Source: Candidatus Poribacteria bacterium (GTDB lineage Bacteria; Poribacteria; WGA-4E; WGA-3G). Taken from it: a stretch of DNA of 64,000 nt. The position numbers and the translations under genes were made by a program. The notes under the pieces are model-generated. The model was not told the DNA's origin, did not search any database, and saw only the letters and a program-made list of their open reading frames with translations. How positions within the stretch are numbered: the first letter of the stretch is position 1; every line of letters starts with the position of its first letter. The DNA is taken from contig JAPPBX010000071.1 of assembly GCA_026702755.1 (NCBI GenBank), positions 33,090-97,089 of the forward strand. The letters run 5' to 3'. Below, piece after piece: positions 51,899-60,157 of the stretch.

Positions 51899-54472
51899 AT
51901 GCTTAAAAACGTAAGGATAGCACATCTTTTAGGACATCATTTCCGAGTTTATACGCCAACCGCTATTTTTCTGTGGTTTACGTTTTTGTCGACAGCGTTT
52001 GGTCAAGACGATACGCTCACTGAAACGGTCGCGGAAGGGACACGGAACATTTGGCCGCAAGTGCGCCTTTACGGTGCGGTGATCTTAATTATTTTCGTTT
52101 TCAGTGCCTTCTTCTATCTCCTAAGACTCTTCCAAAAAGACAAGCTTCTGAAGACCCTTCTTAACAAATATGTCGTCTTTCAGATGAAAGATAGCAGACG
52201 TTATCGCGGCACGATGCGGCTTGAAATCACAGGCATGGAAATTATCTCCGAGGAATCTCGACAGCGCGGGCATGCCCCGAGTTATATCTTCACGAACGAA
52301 GAACGTAGAGATCAAATTGTCGCATACATTCGTTACCATGATGCGATGAACGAGCGGGAACTGCGGGAACGCGCGTGGGAACTTGAACGGGTCTACCACC
52401 CACCTCTTATCTACAAAATGGGACGGAAAATCCGAAATATGTTCGTTGCCCTCAGAGAAGCCTCAATGAGTGCTATCAGCATGGTGTTCCAAAGTGTTAA
52501 GAGAAGTGTCGGTGGACAGTTTCAACGGTACAACGAAATATACCAAACAGCAATCGATCAAAAAGGCGGAGATATAACAGGACTCGATAGGCTGGAAGAA
52601 TCCACCGAACACATGAAGGAACAAGAAACTTATGAACGTTTGATTGAACGCTTGGTCGGCACCCGCATTAAAGTCCGAGTTCGGTTTCGTTCCGGTGAAA
52701 ATGAACATAATACTGAATACACTGCTATCCTCAAAGACTACAATAAAGATCATATTGCATTGATGGACGTGAAAGATAAGGACAACAACGGTTACAGAGA
52801 TCAATGGAGCTATGAACACGAGTTTGCCAAGGAGATTCCCAAACTCAACCGCCGCGATGATCGCGGTTTACGCGTTCGAGCAGAAGGCAACGATGAAGAT
52901 GGCTATTCTCTTGTTTTTGAAAACAATACACCTTACCAGATCCGGCTTGGACATGTCACACTTTTTGAGGATGCCCCGCAATGGGCAAAGAACTTTGAAT
53001 TTAAATACCATATCAACGCCTTCAGCGTTCAAAAACTTCCAATCCAACCGGTTGCTAAACATAACATCGCTCCATTTGAGCGCGTTGCGACGCGCGAGAG
53101 ACTTACGATAAGAAATTATAAAAAAATTCGGCTAGACTTTCTCTCTTTCCGCGATGCAGATATCATCTTCCCACGAGCATGTTGTACGATTGTGGAAAGT
53201 GCGGAGAAATATCAACCAGAACTCTTTAGTTTAAGTGGCTTGACTGATACAATTTTAGACATGAGTAACACCGAGGATATTGCTATCGCCGATAAGGAAG
53301 GCAACGCGATTCACGGTATCAACGTTGTTCACGGATATGTGACGAATGTCAACGAAGAACGGATCGATTTGAAGACAATTGATGGAAGTTATAGTAGACG
53401 GTGGGACGTTGAAAACGCGTTTCGCCGTTTCGATAACAAATTCCGCCGTGGATTCCCGATCTACAAGAGACTCCTGCCGCTAAACCGCACCAAGCTTACA
53501 GCGCATGCTTCCGTCGTTGAGCAGATACACAAGGACCCAGTCCGGCACGAAGCACTGGCATCGCTCGTTTACCCGAAGCCGCGTAAACTAAACACAGCAG
53601 AACAGCGCGCACGCAGCCGAAAGCGAATACAGCATCGAATTTTGAGCGGTGTAAATGCTACTTTTAATGGGCAGCTTTGGAAATCGAGAAATGGACGTTC
53701 CAAGACCTCCAGCGTCAAGCGTTCAGAAGTGCAGATGGCGATGCCGCTCAAACTTATGGCACTGACGGGGAATACATCCACGGTCGAATTTCCGGTGCTT
53801 GAACGTTTTGAATATGTTCGAGATCACCATATAATTTATAGTGAAGTCCATGATTTACAGAAAACCGATCGGCTCCCAAAGACCGACATTTTATGGATCG
53901 GCAATGGTGAAATTTACAAATCTGGCTATCGCTTGAACATAAACACCGAGCATCGGATTAAAAACTTCGTCAGCCAAGGCGGAGTCGTCATCGTCTCAGG
54001 GCAAGACATCAAAACGAGTGCCAAACAGCGGCGCGGCGCAGGCTGGATTCCCGAACCCCTCACCGGTGTTGAATGTGACGAGACTTCTGAACTCTTCCCT
54101 ACATCGAAAGGCAAACGCTCACGTATCTTCCAATATCCGAATCCTCTTAATGGGCATCATAGTGATCTGGATGCGAAGGATCATCCGTTTGTTCGACTCG
54201 ATGATATGTGGTTGGATCCACTTGGAAAATGGACATCCCTCGCCAAGACGAACACAGCTGCTGCAGGTCTTCCGAGCGGTGAATTTGAAGACGCATCCGC
54301 CCTGCTACTCCTTCCCTTCCAGAAGGGACTCTACATCGTCACCAGTTTGAAGAATGAAACTGAGGCAGATGTCCGAGTCAACGATAAGATGATGGAGAAT
54401 TTGCTCCATTTCTCTGTCAAATGGCTGGACCGGCAACACGGGGTTATTAGAAAACCGCAAATTAACGCTTAG
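51899..54472 (+). CDS. large membrane-anchored protein of unknown function
   Basis: 857 residues; AAAAGGAGG upstream. An N-terminal signal-like helix and a second helix near residues 60-80 (VILIIFVFSAFFYLLRLF) suggest membrane anchoring. The middle (about 110-640) has beta-rich parts such as LVGTRIKVRVRFRSGENEHNTEYTAILKDYNKDHIALMDVKD and INVVHGYVTNVNEERIDLKTIDGSYSRRWDVE, perhaps Sm- or SH3-like barrels. The last about 200 residues (DILWIGNGEIYKSGYRLNINTEHRIKNFVSQGGVVIVSGQDI) resemble a glutamine-amidotransferase-like flavodoxin fold without an evident catalytic Cys. I cannot assign a function. Confidence 0.8.
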   Translation: MLKNVRIAHLLGHHFRVYTPTAIFLWFTFLSTAFGQDDTLTETVAEGTRNIWPQVRLYGAVILIIFVFSAFFYLLRLFQKDKLLKTLLNKYVVFQMKDSRRYRGTMRLEITGMEIISEESRQRGHAPSYIFTNEERRDQIVAYIRYHDAMNERELRERAWELERVYHPPLIYKMGRKIRNMFVALREASMSAISMVFQSVKRSVGGQFQRYNEIYQTAIDQKGGDITGLDRLEESTEHMKEQETYERLIERLVGTRIKVRVRFRSGENEHNTEYTAILKDYNKDHIALMDVKDKDNNGYRDQWSYEHEFAKEIPKLNRRDDRGLRVRAEGNDEDGYSLVFENNTPYQIRLGHVTLFEDAPQWAKNFEFKYHINAFSVQKLPIQPVAKHNIAPFERVATRERLTIRNYKKIRLDFLSFRDADIIFPRACCTIVESAEKYQPELFSLSGLTDTILDMSNTEDIAIADKEGNAIHGINVVHGYVTNVNEERIDLKTIDGSYSRRWDVENAFRRFDNKFRRGFPIYKRLLPLNRTKLTAHASVVEQIHKDPVRHEALASLVYPKPRKLNTAEQRARSRKRIQHRILSGVNATFNGQLWKSRNGRSKTSSVKRSEVQMAMPLKLMALTGNTSTVEFPVLERFEYVRDHHIIYSEVHDLQKTDRLPKTDILWIGNGEIYKSGYRLNINTEHRIKNFVSQGGVVIVSGQDIKTSAKQRRGAGWIPEPLTGVECDETSELFPTSKGKRSRIFQYPNPLNGHHSDLDAKDHPFVRLDDMWLDPLGKWTSLAKTNTAAAGLPSGEFEDASALLLLPFQKGLYIVTSLKNETEADVRVNDKMMENLLHFSVKWLDRQHGVIRKPQINA

Positions 54473-54488
54473 CAGGAATAGCCATCAG

Positions 54489-54601
54489 TTATAGTAAAAC
54501 CCGAAAATAAGAGGGCACTTTGGAAAACACCTCACCGCCGCTGGCGAGGTTTGGAACCTCGCCCTTCTGCAATGTCTAATTAATTGTAGGTTTTACTATA
54601 A
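54489..54601. mobile_element. 113-bp MITE-like element
   Basis: Perfect 13-bp terminal inverted repeats TTATAGTAAAACC (54489-54501) and GGTTTTACTATAA (54589-54601). In the centre GGCGAGGTT and AACCTCGCC form a hairpin of the same sequence class as in the element at 17707, although the ends differ. It lies in the gap between convergent genes. Confidence 0.75.
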
Positions 54602-54631
54602 GACGCAAGCGTTAGCACACACCTCTTTTGC

Positions 54632-54656
54632 TGACTACTGACCGCCGACAGCCATT
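54632..54656. repeat. heptanucleotide repeat forming the end of lpxK
   Basis: CTGACTACTGACCGCCGACA and the following GCCAT: 7-bp periodic. Read on the minus strand it supplies the last codons (MAVGGQ) and the stop of lpxK. Confidence 0.55.
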
Positions 54657-55834
54657 CTGGTGAGTTGTTCGCTGTTTTCCCTAATGACCAGCGAGATCGC
54701 TAAAACGAAAAAGGCTATCGGCTCTTGGCTATCGGTTCTCGGAAACCAAGAGGTTTCATGAAGGTATCCCTCTTGGTCTTCTCTTTGCTGACTGCCGACG
54801 GCTGACTGCCTCTTTGCTATTCTTGCCAATTTCTGTTCATCTTTCTGTGTTGTGACAATCATATCCGCCCCTGATGCTTGAAACGCAGCCTGTATCTGTC
54901 GCCTGTCCGCTTCCGTATAGACGTGGTGATCGGGAAACGCCAGTAATTCGACGTTTTCTGGGTAACACCGCATGAGCGTTGCGACAAACGCATCTGGATT
55001 TCCAATTCCACAGACCGCAAGGAGCCTTTTTCCTTTAAGTTCTTTTATATCAATGTGGAGGTTTATCTCCTCTTCGCTGTCTTCAGATGCTAAAGGATAG
55101 AGATGTGTTGGCTGGTGAATGCTCTCCAAGATTAAGGCGTTCGGTGCCAACTGCTTCACTGCTTTTTTAGCACGTGAGGAAATATCAGGCGTGTCTGTAT
55201 GTGTTAGTAGGATGAGGTCTGCGCGTCGGAGTGCCGTTGGTGGCTCGCGTAAGGTTCCCGCGGGTAGCAAGCCTTTTGGCTGCCCGAAAGGGTGTGTTGC
55301 GGGGAGAGTGAGAATATCTACATCACGTGCAAGCTGCCGGTGTTGAAATCCGTCATCTAAGAGTAAGACATCTACATTAAAACGTTCAAGCCCAACCCGT
55401 CCTGTCAGATAGCGGCTTTTACCTGCGATAATCGGAATATCGCTGAGGTGTCGCGCCATCATGTGCGCTTCGTCACCGCTTTCGGTAGGAGAAGCACATA
55501 CTTTTTTACCATCCGAAACAATTGTTATTTCTTCACGAACACGGCGTTTATACCCGCGCAGCAAGATAGCGACGCGCTTTCCTTCCTTCTGAAGATATTT
55601 CGCAATGGTGATGACGGCAGGCGTTTTACCCGTTCCACCGACAACGATATTACCGACACTGATGACTCGACACGGCAACGTGCGCGTTTTAAACACGCCG
55701 ATTGCATAAAGTCGATTTCGTATTGAGATAATCGCGGCATAGAACCAACTGAGCGGAATTAATAAGAAACGTATAGGACTAGCAAGAAGTCTTTTCTGTA
55801 ACGAAGCAAGGTCGCGAGTGCGTGTGAATTCCAT
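54635..55834 (-). CDS. lpxK: tetraacyldisaccharide 4'-kinase
   Basis: 399 residues from the ATG at 55834; a GTG 26 codons upstream (55912) lies in AT-rich repeat-like DNA and is less likely. The P-loop is GGTGKTP (VISVGNIVVGGTGKTPAVITI) and the family motif LLLDDGFQHRQLARDVDI is intact, with the LPAGTLREP stretch after it. LpxK phosphorylates the lipid A disaccharide at the 4' position at the inner membrane; the N-terminus has a hydrophobic segment. Near the C-terminus residues about 342-374 (QSAVGSQQREDQEGYLHETS...) are encoded by a heptad repeat inserted in frame before AFFVLAISLVIREN. Confidence 0.95.
   Translation of the reverse strand: MEFTRTRDLASLQKRLLASPIRFLLIPLSWFYAAIISIRNRLYAIGVFKTRTLPCRVISVGNIVVGGTGKTPAVITIAKYLQKEGKRVAILLRGYKRRVREEITIVSDGKKVCASPTESGDEAHMMARHLSDIPIIAGKSRYLTGRVGLERFNVDVLLLDDGFQHRQLARDVDILTLPATHPFGQPKGLLPAGTLREPPTALRRADLILLTHTDTPDISSRAKKAVKQLAPNALILESIHQPTHLYPLASEDSEEEINLHIDIKELKGKRLLAVCGIGNPDAFVATLMRCYPENVELLAFPDHHVYTEADRRQIQAAFQASGADMIVTTQKDEQKLARIAKRQSAVGSQQREDQEGYLHETSWFPRTDSQEPIAFFVLAISLVIRENSEQLTRMAVGGQ
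54713..54814. repeat. heptanucleotide fold-back element inserted within lpxK
   Basis: GGCTATCGGCTCTTGGCTAT at 54713 and GCTGACTGCCGACGGCTGAC at 54788 are 7-bp periodic arms of the same family as the intergenic elements. Here the element sits in the coding region and keeps the frame. Confidence 0.75.
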
Positions 55835-55923
55835 AGTAAATAAAGTTTGAAAATGTACTAAAGTCGCGAAGTCTGTAAAGTTGAAAGAAGGTTTTCTAAC
55901 AACTTTAGGCACTTTAGAGCACT

Positions 55924-57075
55924 TTATAGACTTTCTGCAGCATCCAATACCAATTCAGCAGTGCGTTCAGCGGCGCCCGTCGTGCCGAGTTGTGCATAAA
56001 CGGCTTGAAGTGCCTCGCGCTGCGATTCCCTTTTCTGTGGATCCTGCAGGAAGTCAAGGGACAACTCTGTCAAGGCAGTTGAGGTCAGTTCTGTCTGTAG
56101 CAGTTCCGGGACAATATCACGCCCAGCGATGAGGTTAGGAAGTCCGCTCCGTTCTAATGGGGTCAACGCTTTGACGATGTGCCAGTTAAGTGGTGTTGTC
56201 CGAAAGAGGATAATCATCGGTGTCCCGATGCATGCTGCCTCAAGTGTCGCCGTGCCGGAGGTAACCAATAGCAGCGTTGAAGCTCGCATTGCTGGATACG
56301 TTGCGTCTTCGACAATTTTGATGGGTGGAAGCTCCGTCTTTAGTTCCTGCTGGTACTTCGCGATGAGTTCGCGTGGGATTCCTGGGGCTAATGGGAGAAT
56401 CCACTGTGCATCTGGATAGACTCTGGCGATGTTCACAGCGGCTTCCAACATAATCGGGAAGATGTGTTGGATCTCGGAACGGCGACTCCCCGGCATCAAG
56501 CCGATGACGGGACTTTCTGTTTCATATAAGTCGAGATGTTCGCATGCCGCTTGTATACTGAGAGAAGTTTGCGCAAAATCGACGAGCGGATGTCCAACGA
56601 ACTCGGTGTTCGCTCCCGCGTTCCGGTAAAATTCTGCTTCAAAAGGGAAAATGGCTGCGACAACGTTTGCCCACCTCGCCAACTTTCGCGCCCGACCTGC
56701 ACGCCACGCCCACGCTTTCGGGGGGATGTAATAGACGACTGGAACACCCTGTCTCTGTGCAAACTTGGCTAACGGCATGTTAAACTCAGCAAAGTCGACG
56801 AGAAGGAGTGCGTCGGGACGTTCTTGGCGGATACGCCGTTTCAGATATGCCTGTTTCCGAAGGAACATCGGCAGGACAGTGATCACATCGGCAAACCCCA
56901 TAACAGCGGAGTCTCGGATATGAAAATCGAGTTTCACGGATGCCTTTTCCATCCGGTCGCCGCCCATGCCAAACAGTGTTATATCAGGACAGCGTGCCTT
57001 AAGCTGATGTGCGACCTGAGAGGCGTGGAGATCACCAGAAGGCTCCCCAGCAACAATCATAACTTTCGGAGTCAT
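55924..57075 (-). CDS. lpxB: lipid-A-disaccharide synthase
   Basis: 383 residues. Family motifs are clear: VMIVAGEPSGDLHASQV at the start, MGFADVITVLP, VDFAEFNMPLAKFA, YYIPPKAWAWRAGRARKLA, FVGHPLVDF, LMPGSRRSEI and LLVTSGTATLEAA. LpxB joins UDP-2,3-diacylglucosamine and lipid X to make the lipid A disaccharide (GT family 19), the step before LpxK, which is encoded directly downstream. Together they show a lipid A-containing outer membrane. Confidence 0.97.
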   Translation of the reverse strand: MTPKVMIVAGEPSGDLHASQVAHQLKARCPDITLFGMGGDRMEKASVKLDFHIRDSAVMGFADVITVLPMFLRKQAYLKRRIRQERPDALLLVDFAEFNMPLAKFAQRQGVPVVYYIPPKAWAWRAGRARKLARWANVVAAIFPFEAEFYRNAGANTEFVGHPLVDFAQTSLSIQAACEHLDLYETESPVIGLMPGSRRSEIQHIFPIMLEAAVNIARVYPDAQWILPLAPGIPRELIAKYQQELKTELPPIKIVEDATYPAMRASTLLLVTSGTATLEAACIGTPMIILFRTTPLNWHIVKALTPLERSGLPNLIAGRDIVPELLQTELTSTALTELSLDFLQDPQKRESQREALQAVYAQLGTTGAAERTAELVLDAAESL

Positions 57076-57090
57076 AGTTTTCAGAGGAAT

Positions 57091-57181
57091 GGTTATCGGT
57101 TTTCGGTTAAGACATTGTGTTGGGGACGTTTCCTGTTCCTGCTACAAGAAACCTCTTTAACCGATAACTGACAACCGAAAG
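57091..57181. repeat. heptanucleotide fold-back element
   Basis: GGTTATCGGTTTTCGGTTAA (57091) and TTAACCGATAACTGACAACC (57157) are inverted arms with 7-bp period, filling the gap between argC and lpxB. Confidence 0.7.
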
Positions 57182-57213
57182 ATTTTTTGAAAAAAAATCG
57201 TACTGATAACCAC

Positions 57214-58257
57214 TCACGGCATCATCCCCGGCACCTTCAGCCCATCGGTTTCCTTGAGGCCGAACATCAGATTGAGATTCTGCACGACAGCACCGGCAGC
57301 ACCTTTACCGAGGTTATCAATCGCCGCCATCGCTACGACGCGGCGGGTACGCGTATCAACTTCAAGCCCAACATCGCAATAATTACTACCGAGCACTGCC
57401 TTTGTCTCCGGGTATGTATCCGACGGAAGCACCCGAACAAACGGCTCGTTCTCGTAAAATCCTGCGTATATGCTGAGGGCTTCTTTAGTGGACATCTCCT
57501 CGGTGAGACGCATATAGACAGTGCTAAGAATACCCCGTGTCATCGGGACAAGGTGGGGTGTGAATGTCACGTGAATCGGTTCTGATGCAACAGCCCCCAA
57601 TTCCTGTTCAATTTCAGGTGTATGCCGATGTATACCGATGTTATAGGCGACAACGTTAGACTCTCGATTCGGATAATGGGTATTTTCACTCGGCTTCGGA
57701 CCGGCACCAGAGATACCTGATTTTGAATCAACAATGATGGAATCTAATTCCACAACCCCTTGAGCGACTAACGGCATCGCTGCAAGTATAGCACTCGTTG
57801 GATAACACCCGGGATTCGCCACAAGTTGGGCATCCCGAATCTTAGCACGATACCGTTCCGGCAACCCGTATATCGCTTGCGGCATTAATTCCGCGCTTGT
57901 ATGTTCAGCATGGTACCACGCCTGGTATGTTTCAGCATTCTCAAGTCGATAGTCTGCACTGAAATCTACGACGCGTAAACCTTGTGCCAGAATTTTTGGC
58001 GCGAACGACATAGCCACTTTATGTGGAACTGCGAGAACAACGACATCCACCCTCTCTTTGAGGGAATCAAGGTCTAAGGGTTCAAACGCAGACGAGAGAA
58101 ACCCGCGGAGGTTCGGCAGAACACTATCAATACATTGACCGGCGTAGGTTTCAGATGTGCAGAGTGCTACCTGCAGCCCGCCAGAGTGGTTAGCGAGAAA
58201 GCGTAATAATTCACTGCCGCTATATCCAGATGCACCAACAATTCCAATTTTTATCAT
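57214..58257 (-). CDS. argC: N-acetyl-gamma-glutamyl-phosphate reductase
   Basis: 347 residues. The NADP motif is GIVGASGYSGSELLRFL at the N-terminus, the catalytic Cys is C151 in NPGCYPTSAI, and a conserved His region (VTFTPHLVPMTRGIL) follows. ArgC reduces N-acetylglutamyl phosphate to the semialdehyde in arginine synthesis. No other arg genes are adjacent. The promoter at 58306-58334 contains a palindrome between -35 and -10, so the gene is probably repressed by a regulator. Confidence 0.97.
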   Translation of the reverse strand: MIKIGIVGASGYSGSELLRFLANHSGGLQVALCTSETYAGQCIDSVLPNLRGFLSSAFEPLDLDSLKERVDVVVLAVPHKVAMSFAPKILAQGLRVVDFSADYRLENAETYQAWYHAEHTSAELMPQAIYGLPERYRAKIRDAQLVANPGCYPTSAILAAMPLVAQGVVELDSIIVDSKSGISGAGPKPSENTHYPNRESNVVAYNIGIHRHTPEIEQELGAVASEPIHVTFTPHLVPMTRGILSTVYMRLTEEMSTKEALSIYAGFYENEPFVRVLPSDTYPETKAVLGSNYCDVGLEVDTRTRRVVAMAAIDNLGKGAAGAVVQNLNLMFGLKETDGLKVPGMMP

Positions 58258-58305
58258 TTACATCTCACTGTGTGTTTTTATTACAGGGTCATAAATTGTA
58301 TAGGA

Positions 58306-58334
58306 ATTGTAGCACATTTCGAGCGAAATGTCAA
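58306..58334 (-). promoter_or_regulatory. argC promoter with spacer palindrome
   Basis: On the minus strand TTGACA (58329-58334), 17-bp spacer, TACAAT (58306-58311). The spacer holds ACATTTCG-CT-CGAAATGT (58314-58331), a perfect 8+8 palindrome that overlaps the -35 box, an ideal position for a repressor. Confidence 0.8.
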
Positions 58335-58447
58335 ATCAGACAAGGGATGTGTAAAGTTTTTGTTACTTCTTCAACCCCGTAGGGGTGGTATCTCTGTAGA
58401 AATGCCGCTCATCCGCAAACCTACAATTTATCCTCCAAATCTCGACC

Positions 58448-58611
58448 GCTGACAACTGACTGCTGATAGTCATTCCAAAGAAATGAATTGACAGACCACC
58501 GTATACACGGTATAATAGCCATCAGTTATCGGCTATCAGTCAAGAGACATTCAGGGCAAAAGATAGTGCAACCGCCACATGCATCCACTGACTGCTGACG
58601 ACTGACAACTT
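58448..58611. repeat. heptanucleotide repeats flanking a promoter
   Basis: CTGACAACTGACTGCTGATA (58449) stands left of the promoter at 58488. CATCAGTTATCGGCTATCAG (58520) and ACTGACTGCTGACGACTGAC (58588) stand right of it, the last reaching close to the ribosome site of the next gene. The remaining DNA from 58335 to 58447 contains a CAACCCCGTAGGGGTGG hairpin but no gene. Confidence 0.65.
58488..58516 (+). promoter_or_regulatory. consensus sigma-70-type promoter
   Basis: TTGACA (58488-58493), 17-bp spacer, TATAAT (58511-58516). It drives the FAH-family gene at 58630; the leader contains the heptad arms. Confidence 0.85.
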
Positions 58612-58629
58612 ATAAAAAAGGAGACTACT

Positions 58630-59379
58630 ATGAAGTTAGCACGATATGAATTAAATGGAACAATCGGTTATGGCATCGTCTCAGGAGAGAATCTGAGCGT
58701 GATATCCGGATGCCCGTTCGGTGAACATAGCGAGACGGGTGAGACTGTCGCATTAGCGGATGTCAAACTTCTCGCACCGACAACACCAACAAAGGTATTG
58801 GCTGTCGGTTTGAATTACCGGAGTCATTTAGATGGTGCTCCAGAGCCAGAGAACCCTGAAATCTTCATCAAAACGCCTTCCTGCATCAACGACCCAGAGG
58901 GCAACATTGAACTCCCTGATGGCGATGATGAAGTCCATGCAGAGGGTGAACTCGTCGTCATCATGAAGGAACGGACTCGGAAAGCGACACCGGAAGAAGC
59001 TGCTGCCAACATTCTCGGTGTAACCTGCGGCAACGATGTCAGCGCACGCACGTGGCAGAGCAATGATATGCAGTGGTGGCGCGCCAAAGCATCCGATACC
59101 TTTGGACCTATCGGCCCCGTCATCGCTACTGACGTTGATTATACAGACGCGCAATTGGAGACCCGCATCAACGGTGAAGTCGTTCAGAAACAAACGACCG
59201 CAGATCTTATTTTTCCAGTGACGACGGTTGCAAGCTTCATTTCACAGGCAATAACCCTTGAACCAGGAGATGCAATCTTTACCGGCACACCCGGCACAAC
59301 GAGCGCATTGAAAGCCGGTGATGTCGTTGAAATCGAGATTGAGGGGATCGGTATCCTGAAAAATCACGTCGTAGCGTAG
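58630..59379 (+). CDS. fumarylacetoacetate hydrolase-family protein
   Basis: 249 residues; AAAAAGGAG upstream. The FAH fold pattern is typical: VLAVGLNYRSHLDGAPEPENPEIFIKTPSCI, the acidic VHAEGELVVIMKE metal site, GVTCGNDVSARTWQ, GPIGPVIATDVDY and PGDAIFTGTPGTTSALKAGDVVEIEIEGIG. Family members cleave C-C bonds or isomerise or decarboxylate 2-oxo acids, for example in homoprotocatechuate breakdown. The substrate is not certain. Confidence 0.92.
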   Translation: MKLARYELNGTIGYGIVSGENLSVISGCPFGEHSETGETVALADVKLLAPTTPTKVLAVGLNYRSHLDGAPEPENPEIFIKTPSCINDPEGNIELPDGDDEVHAEGELVVIMKERTRKATPEEAAANILGVTCGNDVSARTWQSNDMQWWRAKASDTFGPIGPVIATDVDYTDAQLETRINGEVVQKQTTADLIFPVTTVASFISQAITLEPGDAIFTGTPGTTSALKAGDVVEIEIEGIGILKNHVVA

Positions 59380-59434
59380 GAACGTCTGCATAGAAGTGCT
59401 TTCCAATCTTTCTGCTGGCGAGGAATTAACGTCA

Positions 59435-60088
59435 ATGACAAAATTGTTTAGAAGCTTTGTATTATTACTGGTAGGCTTACTTGCTGTTTCAATACTCGCT
59501 GGCTGCGGTGCTGACGATGACATAGTCACGGATGAACCTGTCCCAGCTAACTTCGTAAGTGCAAGCCCGCCGGGCGGCGATATTGCCGCAAATGGCAGTA
59601 TCACGGTTACCTTTGACAATGCCCCCACTAATGTTGAAGCAAGTGCTGGTACTGTCACGGTTGCAGGCAAAACCGCGACGATCACGGGTCCCTTTAACCC
59701 TGGTCCGCTCGCATTGACAATCACATGAGCTGATGGAATTGAAGTACTCCACTATACCGCCACCGCGCCTTGCTGCGCCCCGCCGGTAATCACGGGTGGC
59801 ACTGTCTTAGACGGTGACACGGATGTCGATCCCGGAAGTATCAACAGCGACGGGAGGATCAAGATCACTTTCAGTGAAGAGGTAACCGGAAACATCGTCC
59901 TCCAAACTGAAGGTGGAGATGATGTCGGTTGGATCGCAACAGTTGCTGGCACCAAAGGCACACTTGAGCTTGTCAGAGGCAGAGAACTCGTCAACGAAAC
60001 CGTCTACGTCATTGTCGGCAAAATCTCCGATGTCGAAGGCAATCAGACTGACATTAAAATCACCTTTGTAACCAAGGGTAAAGTGTAA
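59435..60088 (+). pseudogene. lipoprotein with Ig-like domains interrupted by an in-frame TGA
   Basis: From ATG 59435 the frame runs 217 codons to TAA at 60086, except for a TGA at 59726-59728. The first part is a lipoprotein signal (LLAVSILAGC) and a beta domain with SPPGGDIAANGSITVTFDNAP. After the TGA the same frame continues ADGIEVLHYTATAPC and a second beta domain (VDPGSINSDGRIKITFSEEVTGNIVL). A Trp is natural at the TGA (ITWADG), so a TGG-to-TGA change is likely. TGA serves as a normal stop elsewhere in the window. It may be a nonsense mutation, a sequencing error or, less likely, readthrough. Confidence 0.8.
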
Positions 60089-60157
60089 ATTCAAACCCTG
60101 TTCTGACTTGCGTTGGCGGGGTTTTTAATCCCGCCCTGTCCCAATAAGGAGGAGAAA

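Noticed and set aside
59726..59728. Selenocysteine codon
   Set aside because: The context fits Trp, the protein is a lipoprotein with no redox motif, and no SECIS-like hairpin stands directly after the TGA.
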